A DNA stretch of 64,000 bases from Geodermatophilus sp. TF02-6. Lineage in GTDB: Bacteria; Actinomycetota; Actinomycetes; Mycobacteriales; Geodermatophilaceae. The first letter of the stretch is position 1; each line of letters opens with the position of its first letter. A program made the translations under genes and the position numbers. The stretch lies in NCBI RefSeq assembly GCF_003319115.1, contig NZ_QOHF01000002.1, positions 235,251 through 299,250 on the forward strand, in the 5' to 3' direction. The notes below the pieces were generated by a model, which saw nothing but the letters and a program-made list of their open reading frames with translations, was not told the DNA's origin and searched no databases. Shown piece by piece: positions 1 to 12,561 of this stretch.

Positions 1-1
1 G

Positions 2-1348
2 AACAAGCAGAACACCGGCGCCGCCCACGGCTCGGCCCTCGGCGAGGACGAGGTGCGGGCCACCAAGGAGATCCTGGGCTTCGACCCCGACCAGCACTTC
101 GCCGTGGACGACGAGGTGCTCGCGCACGCGCGCTCGGTCGTGGAGAAGGGCCGCGAGGAGCGCGCCGAGTGGGACGAGCGCTTCGCCGCGTGGGAGCAGG
201 CGAACCCGGAGCGGGCCGCGCTGCTGGCCCGCATGCGGGAGCGCCGGCTGCCCGAGGGCTGGGCCGACGACCTGCCGAGCTGGGACGCCGATCCCAAGGG
301 CGTGGCCACCCGCAAGGCCTCCGGCCAGGTGCTCGCCGCGCTCTACCCGAAGCTGCCCGAGCTGTGGGGCGGGTCGGCCGACCTGGCGGAGAGCAACAAC
401 ACCGCCGTCGAGGGCGAGCCGTCGTTCCTGCCCCCGGACCGGCAGACCAAGATGTGGTCGGGCGGGCCGTACGGGCGCACCCTCCACTTCGGCGTCCGCG
501 AGCACGCCATGGGCGCGATCATGAACGGCATCGCGCTGCACGGCGGCACCCGGGTCTACGGCGGCACCTTCCTCACCTTCTCCGACTACATGCGGGCCGC
601 GGTGCGGCTGGCCGCGGAGATGCAGCTGCCGGTCACCTACGTGTGGACCCACGACTCGATCGGCCTCGGCGAGGACGGCCCCACCCACCAGCCGATCGAG
701 CACTTCGCCGCCCTGCGCGCCATACCGGGGCTGGACTTCGTCCGCCCGGCCGACGCCAACGAGACCGCCATCGCGTGGCGGACGATCCTCGAGCACAACG
801 ACCGGCCGGCGGGTCTGGCGCTGTCCCGGCAGAACCTGCCGGTCTTCGACCGTTCGACGTCCAACTCGGCCGAGGGCGTGGCCCGCGGCGCCTACGTCCT
901 GGCCGAGGCCTCGAACGGGACCCCCGAGGTGATCCTCCTGGGGACCGGCTCCGAGGTGCAGATCGCGGTGGCCGCCCGCGAGCGGCTGGAGGCCGAGGGC
1001 GTCCCCACCCGGGTCGTCTCCGTCCCCTGCGTCGAGTGGTTCGCCGACCAGGACCAGGCCTACAGGGAGGACGTGCTGCCGCCCTCCGTCCGGGCCCGGG
1101 TGAGCGTGGAGGCGGGCGTCCCCATGGGCTGGCGCGAGTTCGTCGGTGACGCGGGCCGGATCGTCGGCCTGACCCACTACGGGGCCAGCGCGGCCTACTC
1201 CGTGCTCTACGAGCAGTTCGGTCTGACCGACGAAGCGGTCGTCGCCGCCGCCCACGAGAGCATCGAGGCGGCGAGGTCCGGCGACGCCGTCCCGGCCGGC
1301 CCCGTGCCCTCCACCGGCGGTCTGACCCACCCCACCGGCGACCGGTAA
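2..1348 (+). CDS. tkt: Transketolase, 3' part (5' end outside window)
   Basis: Transketolase moves two-carbon ketol units between sugar phosphates in the non-oxidative pentose phosphate pathway, using thiamine diphosphate. The frame is open from base 2, beginning [14 protein letters not shown], so about 448 C-terminal residues are present out of roughly 700 for the family. The pyrimidine-binding domain is seen with the conserved GVREHAMG (the Glu that activates the cofactor) and the phosphate-binding stretch [15 protein letters not shown], followed by the C-terminal transketolase domain (about bases 870-1300). The N-terminal diphosphate-binding domain lies upstream of the window. It heads the tkt-tal-zwf-opcA-pgl run on this strand, which is the usual actinobacterial order. 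A GTG at 53 should not be taken as the start, because coding continues upstream of it. Confidence 0.97.
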   Translation, partial: NKQNTGAAHGSALGEDEVRATKEILGFDPDQHFAVDDEVLAHARSVVEKGREERAEWDERFAAWEQANPERAALLARMRERRLPEGWADDLPSWDADPKGVATRKASGQVLAALYPKLPELWGGSADLAESNNTAVEGEPSFLPPDRQTKMWSGGPYGRTLHFGVREHAMGAIMNGIALHGGTRVYGGTFLTFSDYMRAAVRLAAEMQLPVTYVWTHDSIGLGEDGPTHQPIEHFAALRAIPGLDFVRPADANETAIAWRTILEHNDRPAGLALSRQNLPVFDRSTSNSAEGVARGAYVLAEASNGTPEVILLGTGSEVQIAVAARERLEAEGVPTRVVSVPCVEWFADQDQAYREDVLPPSVRARVSVEAGVPMGWREFVGDAGRIVGLTHYGASAAYSVLYEQFGLTDEAVVAAAHESIEAARSGDAVPAGPVPSTGGLTHPTGDR

Positions 1349-1405
1349 GGACCCTCTCGCCCCCCGACCCTCGCAAGCTCGGGCCGGGTCCCTGCGACAG
1401 GGCCG
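1347..1405. repeat. Dispersed GC-rich element, copy 1 (tkt-tal gap)
   Basis: This 59-base segment begins within the tkt stop codon and ends shortly before tal. It aligns without gaps to bases 28459-28517, inside an amidase gene, with 9 mismatches by hand. Shared blocks are CTCGCCCCCCG, CCCTCGC and GCTCGGGCCGGG. Related copies lie at 5364-5475, 6232-6532 and 12490-12561. I read it as a repetitive extragenic element. Its function is unknown. Confidence 0.7.
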
Positions 1406-1434
1406 TTCCAGACTCACCTAGGAAGGAACCTGAC

Positions 1435-2541
1435 ATGGCACAGAACGAGAAGCTGGCCGAGCTGTCGGAGGCCGGGGTGGCCGTCTGGTTGGACGACCTC
1501 TCCCGCGACATGATCCACGGCGGAAAGCTGCAGTCGCTGGTCGACGAGTACAGCGTCGTCGGGGTCACCAGCAACCCGACGATCTTCGCCGGGGCGATCA
1601 GCGGGTCGCAGTCCTACGACGACCAGCTGCACGCCCTCGCCGTCCGCCGGGTGTGCGTGGAGGAAGCGCTGCGGACCATCACCGCCGCCGACGTCCGGGA
1701 TGCCTGCGACCTACTCGCGCCGGTGGCCGAGCGCCAGCCCGGCGACGGCCGGGTGTCGCTGGAGGTCGCGCCCGGCCTGGCCCACGACACCGACGCGACC
1801 GCCGCGGAGGCCGCGCACCTGTGGTGGCTGGTCGACCGGCCCAACCTGTACATCAAGATCCCGGCGACCCGGGAGGGGCTGCCGGCCATCACCACGTCCA
1901 TCGCCAAGGGCGTCAGTGTCAACGTCACCCTCATCTTCAGCCTCGACCGCTACCGGGCGGTCATGGACGCGTACCTGACCGGGCTGGAGCAGCGGCTGGC
2001 CGAGGACCCGGACGCCGACCTCACCGGGATCGCCTCCGTCGCCTCGTTCTTCGTCTCACGGGTCGACACCGAGATCGACAAGCGGCTGGACGCCGCCGGC
2101 GCCGACCCGCAGCTCAAGGGCAAGGCGGCGGTGGCCAACGCCCGGCTGGCCTACCAGGCCTACGAGGAGGTGTTCTCCTCCGACCGCTGGAAGGCGCTGG
2201 AGGCCAAGGGCGCCCGACCGCAGCGGCCGCTGTGGGCCTCGACCGGGGTCAAGAACCCCGACTACCCCGACACCCTCTACGTCAGCGAGCTCATCGCCCC
2301 CGGCACGGTCAACACCATGCCGGAGAAGACCCTGATGGCCTACGCCGACCACGGCAGCCCCGGCACCCCGGTCCAGAAGGCCTACGACGAGGCCGCCTCG
2401 GTGATGCAGGCGATCGCCGACGCCGGCGTCGACCTCGACGACGTCTTCCGGGTGCTCGAGGACGAGGGTGTGCAGAAGTTCGTCGACTCCTGGGACGAGC
2501 TCACCGAGTCGGTGCGCACCCAGCTGGAGGACAAGGTGTGA
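1435..2541 (+). CDS. tal: Transaldolase
   Basis: Transaldolase transfers a dihydroxyacetone unit from sedoheptulose 7-phosphate to glyceraldehyde 3-phosphate in the cytoplasm, the partner step to transketolase. The 368-residue product has the family [11 protein letters not shown] motif near residues 45-55. It also has IKIPAT near 140-145, whose Lys141 is the expected Schiff-base lysine. Length fits the actinobacterial class (about 360-380). The ATG at 1435 follows a strong AGGAAGGAA ribosome site. The gene lies 86 bases after tkt, and a copy of the dispersed GC-rich element sits in that gap. A stem-loop at 2643-2680 separates it from zwf. Confidence 0.97.
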   Translation: MAQNEKLAELSEAGVAVWLDDLSRDMIHGGKLQSLVDEYSVVGVTSNPTIFAGAISGSQSYDDQLHALAVRRVCVEEALRTITAADVRDACDLLAPVAERQPGDGRVSLEVAPGLAHDTDATAAEAAHLWWLVDRPNLYIKIPATREGLPAITTSIAKGVSVNVTLIFSLDRYRAVMDAYLTGLEQRLAEDPDADLTGIASVASFFVSRVDTEIDKRLDAAGADPQLKGKAAVANARLAYQAYEEVFSSDRWKALEAKGARPQRPLWASTGVKNPDYPDTLYVSELIAPGTVNTMPEKTLMAYADHGSPGTPVQKAYDEAASVMQAIADAGVDLDDVFRVLEDEGVQKFVDSWDELTESVRTQLEDKV

Positions 2542-2642
2542 CCGTCGGGGTCGGTCCGCTCCTCGACGCGCTGAGCTGAGCCTGCTCCGGCAGGATCGGC
2601 GACTGCTCCAGCAGGATCGCGTCGAGGACGTCCCTGTTCCGT

Positions 2643-2680
2643 CCCCGCCGTCCGGTCCACCGCCGCGCCGGACGGCGGGG
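2643..2680 (+). terminator. Stem-loop between tal and zwf
   Basis: A perfect 13-base inverted repeat (2643-2655 and 2668-2680) encloses a 12-base loop. No T tract follows, so it may be an actinobacterial-style GC hairpin terminator, an attenuator or an mRNA-stabilising stem. Just upstream are two near-identical 17-base direct repeats (2582-2598 and 2603-2619), each able to form a small hairpin. Confidence 0.5.
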
Positions 2681-2707
2681 CCCCCTCCCCGACCTCGAGG
2701 ACGGACC

Positions 2708-4225
2708 ATGATCACCAACCCGCTGCGCGACCCGCGGGACCGGCGGCTGCCCCGGGTGCCCGAACCCTGCGCCCTCGTCGTCTTCGGCATCACCGGGGAC
2801 CTGGCACGCAAGAAGCTGCTGCCGGCCGTCTACGACCTGGCCAACCGCGGCCTGCTGCCGACCAACTTCGCGCTGCTCGGCTTCGCCCGCCGCGACTGGG
2901 GTGACGAGGACTTCGCCGAGCTGGCCCGCGAGGCCGCGCACAAGGCCGCCCGCACCCCCTGGCGCGAGGAGGTGTGGGACCGGCTGGCCACCAGCGTGCG
3001 GTTCGTGCAGGGGTCGTTCGACGACGACAACGCCTTCGACCAGCTCGCCGCCACCCTCGACGAGCTGGAGGGCACCCACGGCATCGGCGGCAACGCCGCC
3101 TTCTACCTGTCCATCCCGCCGGCGATGTTCCCGGTGGTGCTCAAGCAGATGCAGCGCACCGGCATGGCCGACAGCACCCCCGAGCGCTGGCGCCGGGTGG
3201 TGGTGGAGAAGCCCTTCGGCCACGACCTGGAGTCCAGCCGGCAGCTCAACGCCCTGGTCGACTCGGTGTTCACCGCCGAGGACGTCTTCCGCATCGACCA
3301 CTACCTGGGCAAGGAGACCGTCCAGAACCTGATGGCGCTGCGGTTCGCCAACACGCTGTTCGAGCCGATCTGGAACGGTCACTTCGTCGACTCGGTGCAG
3401 ATCACCATGGCCGAGGACGTCGGCATCGGCGGCCGGGCGCAGTTCTACGAGCAGACCGGCGCCGCCCGCGACGTCCTGCAGAACCACCTGCTGCAGCTGC
3501 TGGCGCTCACCGCCATGGAGGAGCCGGTCGAGCTCTCGGCCGAGGAGATCCGCACCGAGAAGCTCAAGGTGCTGCGGGCCGTCTCGCTGCCCGAGGACCT
3601 CTCGACCTTCGCCGTCCGCGGCCAGTACGAGCAGGGCTGGCTGGCCGGTCAGCGGGCCACCGGCTACCGCCAGGAGGAAGGGGTCGACCCGCACTCGCGG
3701 ACGGAGACCTACGCCGCCGTCCGGCTGGGCGTGGAGACCCGCCGCTGGGCCGGGGTGCCGTTCTACCTGCGCACCGGCAAGCGGCTGCCGCGGCGGGTCA
3801 CCGAGATCGCGCTGGTGTTCAAGCGGGCGCCGCACCTGCCCTTCGCCGACACCGACACCGAGGAACTGGGCAACAACCAGCTGGTCGTGCGGGTGCAGCC
3901 GGACGAGGGGGTCACCCTCAAGTTCGGGTCGAAGGTCCCCGGCAGCGTCATGGAGGTCCGCGACGTGTCGATGGACTTCCTCTACGGCGAGCAGTTCACC
4001 GAGGCCAGCCCCGAGGCCTACGAGCGGCTGCTGCTCGACGTGCTCCTCGGCGACGCCACGCTGTTCCCCCGCAACGCCGAGGTGGAGGCGTCCTGGACGG
4101 TGATCGACCCGCTCGAGCAGTTCTGGGCCGGGACGACGCCGCAGCCCTACCGGGCCGGCGAGTGGGGGCCGCGGGCGGCCGACGAGATGCTCGCCGTCGA
4201 GGGACGCCGGTGGCGGCGCCCGTGA
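2708..4225 (+). CDS. zwf: Glucose-6-phosphate dehydrogenase (first copy)
   Basis: G6PDH oxidises glucose 6-phosphate to 6-phosphogluconolactone with reduction of NADP, the entry step of the oxidative pentose phosphate path. The 505-residue product shows the nucleotide-binding GITGDLA at residues 27-33 and the active-site signature RIDHYLGKE at 195-203. Length is typical. The ATG at 2708 is chosen because it gives the usual N-terminus and has GAGG seven bases upstream. The frame is open further upstream but with non-protein-like composition. Next to opcA and pgl, it is the housekeeping copy. A second, divergent G6PDH is encoded at 36967-38454. Confidence 0.96.
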   Translation: MITNPLRDPRDRRLPRVPEPCALVVFGITGDLARKKLLPAVYDLANRGLLPTNFALLGFARRDWGDEDFAELAREAAHKAARTPWREEVWDRLATSVRFVQGSFDDDNAFDQLAATLDELEGTHGIGGNAAFYLSIPPAMFPVVLKQMQRTGMADSTPERWRRVVVEKPFGHDLESSRQLNALVDSVFTAEDVFRIDHYLGKETVQNLMALRFANTLFEPIWNGHFVDSVQITMAEDVGIGGRAQFYEQTGAARDVLQNHLLQLLALTAMEEPVELSAEEIRTEKLKVLRAVSLPEDLSTFAVRGQYEQGWLAGQRATGYRQEEGVDPHSRTETYAAVRLGVETRRWAGVPFYLRTGKRLPRRVTEIALVFKRAPHLPFADTDTEELGNNQLVVRVQPDEGVTLKFGSKVPGSVMEVRDVSMDFLYGEQFTEASPEAYERLLLDVLLGDATLFPRNAEVEASWTVIDPLEQFWAGTTPQPYRAGEWGPRAADEMLAVEGRRWRRP

Positions 4226-4265
4226 CCCGTCTCGATCCCCTGCCCGCCCGACCCGAGGAGACCCC

Positions 4266-5363
4266 GTGACCACGCTGTGGGACACCACCGGCTCGGCGGT
4301 GGTGAAGGAGCTCGCGGCGCAGCGGCGCACCGGCGGCGCGGTGCTCTCCGGCGTCGCGCTGACGCTGGTCGTCGTGGCCGACGAGGGCCGGGTGGCCGAG
4401 GCCGAGGAGGCCGCGACCGCCGCCGCCGAGCAGCACCCGTGCCGGCTGCTCATCGTCGTCCGCCGGCAGATCGACGCCCCGCACCCGCGGCTGGACGCCG
4501 AGGTGCTCATCGGAGGCCGGCTCGGGCCCGGCGAGGCCGTGGTGATGCGCATGTACGGCCGGCTCGCCCTGCACGCCGAGTCGGTCGTGCTGCCGCTGCT
4601 GGCCGCCGACGCGCCCGTCGTCACCTGGTGGCACGGCCCGCCGCCCGGGCGGCTGGCCACCGACGCGCTCGCGGTCATCGCCGACCGGCGGATCACCGAC
4701 AGCTCGCTGGCCGACGACCAGGTGGCCGCGCTGCACACCCGGGCCGAGGACTACGCCCCGGGTGACACCGACCTGGCCTGGACCCGCAGCACGCCCTGGC
4801 GGACCACCCTCACCTCGGCCCTGGACTCCGTGGCGGGCCGCCGCGGCGAGGCCGTGCGGCTGCGGGGCGGGCAGGTGGAGGGCGACCCCGACAACGCGAC
4901 CGCCCGGCTGCTGGCCGGCTGGGTGGGCGCCCGCTGCGGCTGCGACGTCCCCCTCGTGAGCGCCACCCGGCGCCCCGGCCCGAGCGGCGTCTCGGCGGTC
5001 GTCCTGCAGCTCGACCAGGACGAGCAGGTGCGGGTGGAGGCCGACCGCCGCGGCGGCGCCGCGATCACCCAGCCGTTCCGGCCGGACTCGACCGTGGCGC
5101 TGCCCGACCGCCAGCTCGGCGACCTGATCGGCGAGGAGCTGCGCCGGCTGGACCCGGACGAGCCGTTCGCCGACGCCCTGGAGGCCGCCACCGGCGTCTC
5201 CGGCCTGAGCGACCGCTCCCCGGTGCGCGAGCACGTGTGGGTCGACCCCGCCCAGGCTGCCCCGAGCGACGGTCAGATGGCCCCGGAGGTGCCGGCGGAC
5301 TCGGTCGACTCCGACGAGGTCGCCCTCGAGGGCGAGCACGACACTGCGGAGAGGGTGCCGTGA
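4266..5363 (+). CDS. opcA: G6PDH assembly/activator protein OpcA
   Basis: OpcA is an actinobacterial and cyanobacterial partner needed for full activity or assembly of glucose-6-phosphate dehydrogenase. The 365-residue product starts at GTG 4266, with GAGGAGA just upstream, and lies 40 bases after zwf. Recognition is by the family pattern: an N-terminal region with VVVADE, the central VTWWHGPPP block near residues 119-127 and a DxAWTRxTPWR-like segment (DLAWTRSTPWR) near 170-180. The gene order zwf-opcA-pgl supports the call. No catalytic motif is expected. The acidic C-terminal tail of about 50 residues is low in complexity. Confidence 0.93.
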   Translation: MTTLWDTTGSAVVKELAAQRRTGGAVLSGVALTLVVVADEGRVAEAEEAATAAAEQHPCRLLIVVRRQIDAPHPRLDAEVLIGGRLGPGEAVVMRMYGRLALHAESVVLPLLAADAPVVTWWHGPPPGRLATDALAVIADRRITDSSLADDQVAALHTRAEDYAPGDTDLAWTRSTPWRTTLTSALDSVAGRRGEAVRLRGGQVEGDPDNATARLLAGWVGARCGCDVPLVSATRRPGPSGVSAVVLQLDQDEQVRVEADRRGGAAITQPFRPDSTVALPDRQLGDLIGEELRRLDPDEPFADALEAATGVSGLSDRSPVREHVWVDPAQAAPSDGQMAPEVPADSVDSDEVALEGEHDTAERVP

Positions 5364-5475
5364 GAAAGGACCCTCCTGCCCCCCACCGTAGAAGGACCCC
5401 GTCCTCCTCACCCCTCGCAGGCTCGGAGTGAGCCTCGGGACGGGGCCGCGCGGCGGGCCCCTGCAGGAGGGCCAA
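5364..5475. repeat. Dispersed GC-rich element, copy 2 (opcA-pgl gap)
   Basis: The gap between opcA and pgl carries an AGAAGGACCCCGTCCTCCT half-palindrome followed by CCCTCGCAGGCTCGGAG and GGGACGGGGCC. These blocks recur at 1347-1405, 6232-6532 and 12490-12561. The 3' edge supplies the AGGAGG used as the pgl ribosome site. Translating this stretch from a GTG at 5428 would add 16 atypical residues to Pgl, so I treat it as non-coding. Confidence 0.6.
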
Positions 5476-6231
5476 GTGCCCGACGTCGTCGTCGAGCCGG
5501 ACGCCGACCGGCTGGCCCGCGCCGCCGCCTCCGCCCTGGTCGCCCGGCTGGCCGCGGCGCAGACGGTGCACGGGACGGCGTCGGTGGTGCTCACCGGCGG
5601 CGGCATCGGCACCGCCGTCCTGGAACGGGTCGCCGGGCTGGCCCGGGAGCCCGAGCGGGAGCAGGTGGACTGGACGACGGTCGACGTCTGGTGGGGCGAC
5701 GACCGGTTCGTGCCGGCCGACGACGAGGAGCGCAACGAGCTGGGCGCACGTCGGGCGCTGCTCGACGTGGTCGGCGTGCCGGCGGAGCGGGTGCACGCGA
5801 TGCCCGCCTCCGACGCCGGCACCGAACCGGAGGACGCCGCGGCCTGGTACGCCGGGCAGCTGGCCGACGCCGCCCCCGAAGGCGAGGCGCTGCCCCGCTT
5901 CGACGTCCTGCTGCTGGGCATGGGCCCGGAGGGACACGTGGCGTCGATCTTCCCCGAGTCCCCGGCCGCCTCCGACGAGCGCACCGTGGTCGCGGTGCGC
6001 GACTGCCCCAAGCCGCCGCCCACCCGGATCAGCCTCGGCTTCTCCGCCATCAACACCGCGGAGGAGGTGTGGCTGCTGGTCTCCGGGGCGGCCAAGGCGC
6101 CGGCCGTCGCCCGGGCCCTCGAGGGCGGGGCCGGGCCGCTCCAGCTGCCGGCCGCCGGGGTGCACGGCCGCCGGGCCACCCGGTGGCTGCTGGACGCCGA
6201 CGCCGCCGGCGAGCTGAGCGGAGGCGGCTGA
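5476..6231 (+). CDS. pgl: 6-phosphogluconolactonase
   Basis: This enzyme hydrolyses 6-phosphogluconolactone, the G6PDH product, to 6-phosphogluconate. The 251-residue product (DevB/SOL family) shows LTGGG near residue 40, WWGDDRFVP near 75 and LLLGMGPEGHVASIFP near 150, all family landmarks. GTG 5476 is preferred over GTG 5428: it has GGAGG five bases upstream, gives the normal family length, and the extra upstream codons fall in a dispersed repeat. It ends the pentose phosphate run. The next gene, rbpA, is convergent. Confidence 0.95.
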   Translation: MPDVVVEPDADRLARAAASALVARLAAAQTVHGTASVVLTGGGIGTAVLERVAGLAREPEREQVDWTTVDVWWGDDRFVPADDEERNELGARRALLDVVGVPAERVHAMPASDAGTEPEDAAAWYAGQLADAAPEGEALPRFDVLLLGMGPEGHVASIFPESPAASDERTVVAVRDCPKPPPTRISLGFSAINTAEEVWLLVSGAAKAPAVARALEGGAGPLQLPAAGVHGRRATRWLLDADAAGELSGGG

Positions 6232-6532
6232 GCGAGGACCCCTCCCGGGCCTCTCCGAGCGGAGGGTGGGGACGGCGGCCACCCTTCAGGTAGGAGGATC
6301 CCGTCCTCCCCGTGAAGGGCCCCCTCGCCCCCCGCCACTCGCAGGCTCGCCGCTGGCCCCGTCCCGGCCCCGTCCGGAGGCTCGCGCCGAGCTTGCGAGG
6401 CGTGAGGGGGCGGGGTCCTTCCACCGAGCCTGCGAGGGATGAGGGGGGCGGGGTCCTTCTCCTGCGAGGGGGCCATCAGGGCTCGGGGCGGTGCCCTGGA
6501 CGGGGCCGGGCGCGGGGCAAGGCGTCCTTGCT
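6232..6532. repeat. Cluster of dispersed GC-rich elements between pgl and rbpA
   Basis: This 301-base convergent gap has no credible gene. It holds at least three copies of the dispersed element in both orientations: a forward copy around 6306-6345 and reverse copies around 6390-6422 and 6424-6475 (on the complement reading AAGGACCCCG, then CCCTCGCAGGCTCGG). Small hairpins such as AGGAGGATCCCGTCCTCC near 6291 are also present. The arrangement resembles paired repetitive extragenic palindromes. It could act as a bidirectional terminator between the converging genes. Confidence 0.6.
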
Positions 6533-6874
6533 TCAGCCGCCGCGCCGCTCCCGCAGCTTGTTCAGCGCCTCCTCGAGGAGGGCGTCGCCGTCGGCGTCGC
6601 TGCGCCGCTCGCGGACGTAGGCGAGGTGGGTCTTGTACGGCTCGGTGCGCGGCACCGGCGGCGGCGCCGCCGGGTCCTGACCGGCGGGCAGCCCGCACCG
6701 GGGGCAGTCCCAGAACTCGGGCACCTCGGCGTCGGTGGCGAAGGCCACCAGGGTCTCGTGCCCCTGCGTGCACCAGAACCCCACCCGCCGGCGGGGGGCG
6801 GACTCGCCGCGCTCGGCCTCCCCCATCGGCCCCGCTCCGACCCGCGTCCCCCGGATCGCGTTCCCACCAGCCAC
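6533..6874 (-). CDS. rbpA: RNA polymerase-binding protein RbpA
   Basis: RbpA is an actinobacterial factor that binds the primary sigma subunit and RNA polymerase and stimulates open-complex formation. The 113-residue product begins MAGGNAIRGTRVGAGPMGE, the expected N-terminus, from a GTG. It carries the zinc-site pattern CTQGH followed by CPRC, and the C-terminal sigma-interacting basic helix around YKTHLAYVRERR. Length is typical (about 110-125). It lies on the minus strand upstream of the converging pgl gene and 95 bases downstream of secG. Confidence 0.97.
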   Translation of the reverse strand: MAGGNAIRGTRVGAGPMGEAERGESAPRRRVGFWCTQGHETLVAFATDAEVPEFWDCPRCGLPAGQDPAAPPPVPRTEPYKTHLAYVRERRSDADGDALLEEALNKLRERRGG

Positions 6875-6969
6875 GAGCGCCCCCTGTGTCCCCAGCGGTC
6901 CTGCGGCGCAACCGGCCGCTTGGGCAGTCTAGGGCCTCCGCAGCGTGATCCCGACCCGTTTCCCCCGGC

Positions 6970-7203
6970 TCAGACCTTCAGCAGGATGCCCAGGCCCACG
7001 ATGCAGATCGCCCAGATCAGCCCGGTGAACACGGTCAGCCGGTTGAGGTTCTTCTCGACCACGGAGGAACCGGCCAGCTGCGAGGAGACCGCGCCGCCGA
7101 ACATCGAGGACAGTCCCCCGCCCTTGCCCCGGTGCAGCAGGATCAGCACCACGAGGAGCACGCTGGTGAGCACCAGCAGCACGTTGAGGACCAGCTCGAT
7201 CAT
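6970..7203 (-). CDS. secG: Preprotein translocase subunit SecG
   Basis: SecG is the small accessory subunit of the SecYEG protein-conducting channel. The 77-residue product has two membrane segments (about residues 3-22 and 54-75). The loop between them carries HRGKGGGLSSMFGG, a strongly conserved SecG motif. It sits in the conserved gap-pgk-tpiA-secG neighbourhood, although here an ABC transporter binding protein gene lies between tpiA and secG. Confidence 0.95.
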   Translation of the reverse strand: MIELVLNVLLVLTSVLLVVLILLHRGKGGGLSSMFGGAVSSQLAGSSVVEKNLNRLTVFTGLIWAICIVGLGILLKV

Positions 7204-7332
7204 GTCCCGAGGGTAACCGACCGGCCGGGTCGGCCCGGCCTCCGCGGCCCGGACCGGGTCCTGCTCCGCTCCCGCGCGGTCCGGCGGTCGGCGGAGGACG
7301 ACACGGGTCCGCCCCTGCGTCCCGGTCCGCTG

Positions 7333-7386
7333 CTCGCAATGACGCCCGGGCTCACAGCGACGCCCGGGCTCGCAGCGACGCCCGGC
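7333..7386. repeat. Three 18-base direct repeats
   Basis: Three tandem 18-base units (7333-7350, 7351-7368, 7369-7386) share the core GACGCCCGGG preceded by CTCGCA or CTCACA. They lie just 3' of the binding-protein gene, between its stop codon and secG. No function can be assigned. Confidence 0.6.
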
Positions 7387-7398
7387 GGAGAACGCCGG

Positions 7399-9183
7399 TC
7401 AGCGGACGCCGGCGGTCGCCAGGTCGTAGCTGCTGTAGGCCGTCATCACCACGCCGTTGCGCAGCCGCTGCCCGGCCATCAGCTGCACCCGCGTCTCGGC
7501 CAGCGGTACGTACGCCCCGGTCGCGACGGCCGCCGTCGCGACCTCCCGCCAGGCGGCGCGGGCGGTACCCGGGTCGCCGGCGGCCCGCGCGGTGTCGATG
7601 AGGGCGTCGATGGCGGGGTCGGTCAGCCGGGCGAAGTTGGTGTTGCCGACGAGGCTGACCGACCGGCCGTCGACCAGCGGGACGAGGAACGACCCGGGGG
7701 TCGGGACGTCGGCGGTCCAGGTGGCCAGCACGATGCCGATCCCGTTGGCCCGGACCGTGTCCGGGTTGCCCACCTCGGTGGCGTAGAAGCTGGGCGCGTC
7801 GAGCGGCCGGACCTCGGCCTGGATGCCGACCCCGGCCAGCTCGGCGGCGACCTCCTCGCCGACGGCCACGCTGGTCGCGGCGTCGGGCACGGCGAGCACG
7901 GTGCCGAACCCGTCCGGCCGGCCGCACGCGGCCAGCGACTCCCGCGCGGCGTCGGGGTCGGGGCCGGGGTCGGGGTCCTCGGGGCCGCCGTCGAGTCCCT
8001 GCGGCCACAGCTGCGAGGTGCGCGCGGCCTCCTGCGGACCGCCCAGCTGCTCCTGCACGGCCGCCCGGTCGACCGCCGCGGCGACCGCGGCCCGGCAGTG
8101 CGCGTCGTCGAACGGCGCCACGTCGGTCGGCAGCGCCAGCAGCCGGACCACGTTGCTGGGGACCTCGTCCACCCGGTCGGCGAGGGGGACCTCCCCGCCG
8201 GCCTCCTCCACCACCCGGGCGGTCGTGGGGGCCTGCACCCCGGTGCCCGAGACGTCGACGTCCGCCGAGCCGGCCAGCAGCGCCTGGTCGCGCTCCACCC
8301 CGGTCAGCCCGGTGCGGACGACGACCCGGTCGGGCAGCGCGGTGCGCACGTCGTCGGTGGCCGGATCCCACTGCGGGTTGCGGTCGAGCACGATGCCGGT
8401 CACCGCGTCGACCGAGGTGACCGCGTACGGGCCCGAGGAGACCGGGTCGCGGCCGTAGTCGGCGCCGATGTCGTCCTCGACCGGCACCGGGCTGCTCGAC
8501 GGCAGCGCCATGACGAACGGGAAGTCCGGCTGCGGCGTGCGCAGCCGGAAGGTGACGGTGCGGTCGTCGGGGATCTCGATGGCGGCCAGGCCCAGCCTGT
8601 CGGGCGACTCGTCCTGGTACGGACCGGCGTAGGGGTCGGCCGGGTCGTCGAGCAGCTCCACCACGTGGGTCGGGCCGCCGACCACCACGTCGGATGCGAA
8701 GGAGCGCTCGATGCCGTACTTGACGTCGCGGGAGGTGATCGGCCGGCCGTTCTCGAACCGGGCGCCCTCGCGCAGGGTGAAGGTCCAGGTGCTGCCGCCG
8801 TCCGGGGTGGTGCCCAGGTCGGTGGCCAGGTCGGGCACCAGCTCGTCGGTGCGGCCGGGTTCGGTCGAGTACGTCACCAGGGTCCGGGTGTAGAGCCGCA
8901 TGAGGTTCCACACGCCGGGCAGGTAGGAGCGCTGGGGGTCGAGGCTGTCGACCTCGCCGGTGACCACCCGCAGCGTCCCGCCGGGAGCGTCGGACGGCGC
9001 CCGGACCCCGGTCAGCCCGGTGTCCGGGCCGCCGCCCTGGACGGGGACGCCGGCGCCGGCGTCCCCCGTGCCCCCGCACCCGACGGCGAGGCCGGCGACG
9101 AGGAGGACGGCGAGGACGGCGCCGAGCACCCGGCCCCGGGCGCCGCCGGCCCCGGCCGGGCCCCGCTCCAGCGTGCTGTCCAC
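7399..9183 (-). CDS. ABC transporter substrate-binding lipoprotein, family 5
   Basis: This is a predicted extracytoplasmic solute receptor of the peptide/nickel (SBP_bac_5) family. The 594-residue product has a signal peptide with the lipobox LAVGC near residues 31-35, so it should be anchored as a lipoprotein. Family-typical segments follow, including VVTGEVDSLDPQRSYLPG near 75-92 and WTFTLREGARFENGRPI near 130-147. GTG 9183 is chosen: it has GGGGAG upstream and lies just after the tpiA stop, whereas earlier starts would place tpiA codons before the signal peptide. No permease or ATPase gene is adjacent, so the substrate is unknown and the partners must be elsewhere. Confidence 0.88.
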   Translation of the reverse strand: MDSTLERGPAGAGGARGRVLGAVLAVLLVAGLAVGCGGTGDAGAGVPVQGGGPDTGLTGVRAPSDAPGGTLRVVTGEVDSLDPQRSYLPGVWNLMRLYTRTLVTYSTEPGRTDELVPDLATDLGTTPDGGSTWTFTLREGARFENGRPITSRDVKYGIERSFASDVVVGGPTHVVELLDDPADPYAGPYQDESPDRLGLAAIEIPDDRTVTFRLRTPQPDFPFVMALPSSSPVPVEDDIGADYGRDPVSSGPYAVTSVDAVTGIVLDRNPQWDPATDDVRTALPDRVVVRTGLTGVERDQALLAGSADVDVSGTGVQAPTTARVVEEAGGEVPLADRVDEVPSNVVRLLALPTDVAPFDDAHCRAAVAAAVDRAAVQEQLGGPQEAARTSQLWPQGLDGGPEDPDPGPDPDAARESLAACGRPDGFGTVLAVPDAATSVAVGEEVAAELAGVGIQAEVRPLDAPSFYATEVGNPDTVRANGIGIVLATWTADVPTPGSFLVPLVDGRSVSLVGNTNFARLTDPAIDALIDTARAAGDPGTARAAWREVATAAVATGAYVPLAETRVQLMAGQRLRNGVVMTAYSSYDLATAGVR

Positions 9184-9214
9184 CCACCGCTCCCCGCCTG
9201 GCCGGCGGCGGCGG

Positions 9215-12380
<3,166 letters not shown>

Positions 12381-12489
12381 CTAGCGGTCCTGGGCTGATG
12401 TGGCCCGGGGCGCCGGTGACGGCCCGAGGAGCGCGAGCACGGCCTCGGTGACGACCGCGCACCCGGTGACGTACCGGAACGGCCTCCCT

Positions 12490-12561
12490 GCAGCAGAAGG
12501 ACCCCGTCCTCCTCGAGAAGGACCCCGTCCTTCTGCGGTGGGGGGCAGAGGGGTCCTTCCA
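12490..12561. repeat. Dispersed GC-rich element, copy 4, with perfect palindrome
   Basis: This copy abuts the whiA stop codon. It contains AGAAGGACCCCGTCCTTCT (12516-12534), an 8-base perfect inverted repeat around CCC. A near-identical half copy sits immediately upstream (12495-12513), and a reverse arm GGGGTCCTTCC ends near 12560. It could act as the terminator of the uvrC-rapZ-yvcK-whiA operon. Confidence 0.65.

Noticed and set aside
5428..5475. Upstream GTG as the pgl start
   Set aside because: It would translate a dispersed repeat and lacks a better ribosome site. GTG 5476 has GGAGG and gives the family length.
3996..6911. Very long open frames on the strand opposite real genes (also 24898-28236 plus, 47189-51727 minus, 51703-54354 minus)
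   Set aside because: They mirror zwf/opcA/pgl, uvrA, uvrB/glgX and treY. Their translations are Arg/Ala/Gly/Pro/His-rich with no domains. This is the usual side effect of very high GC with G or C in third positions.
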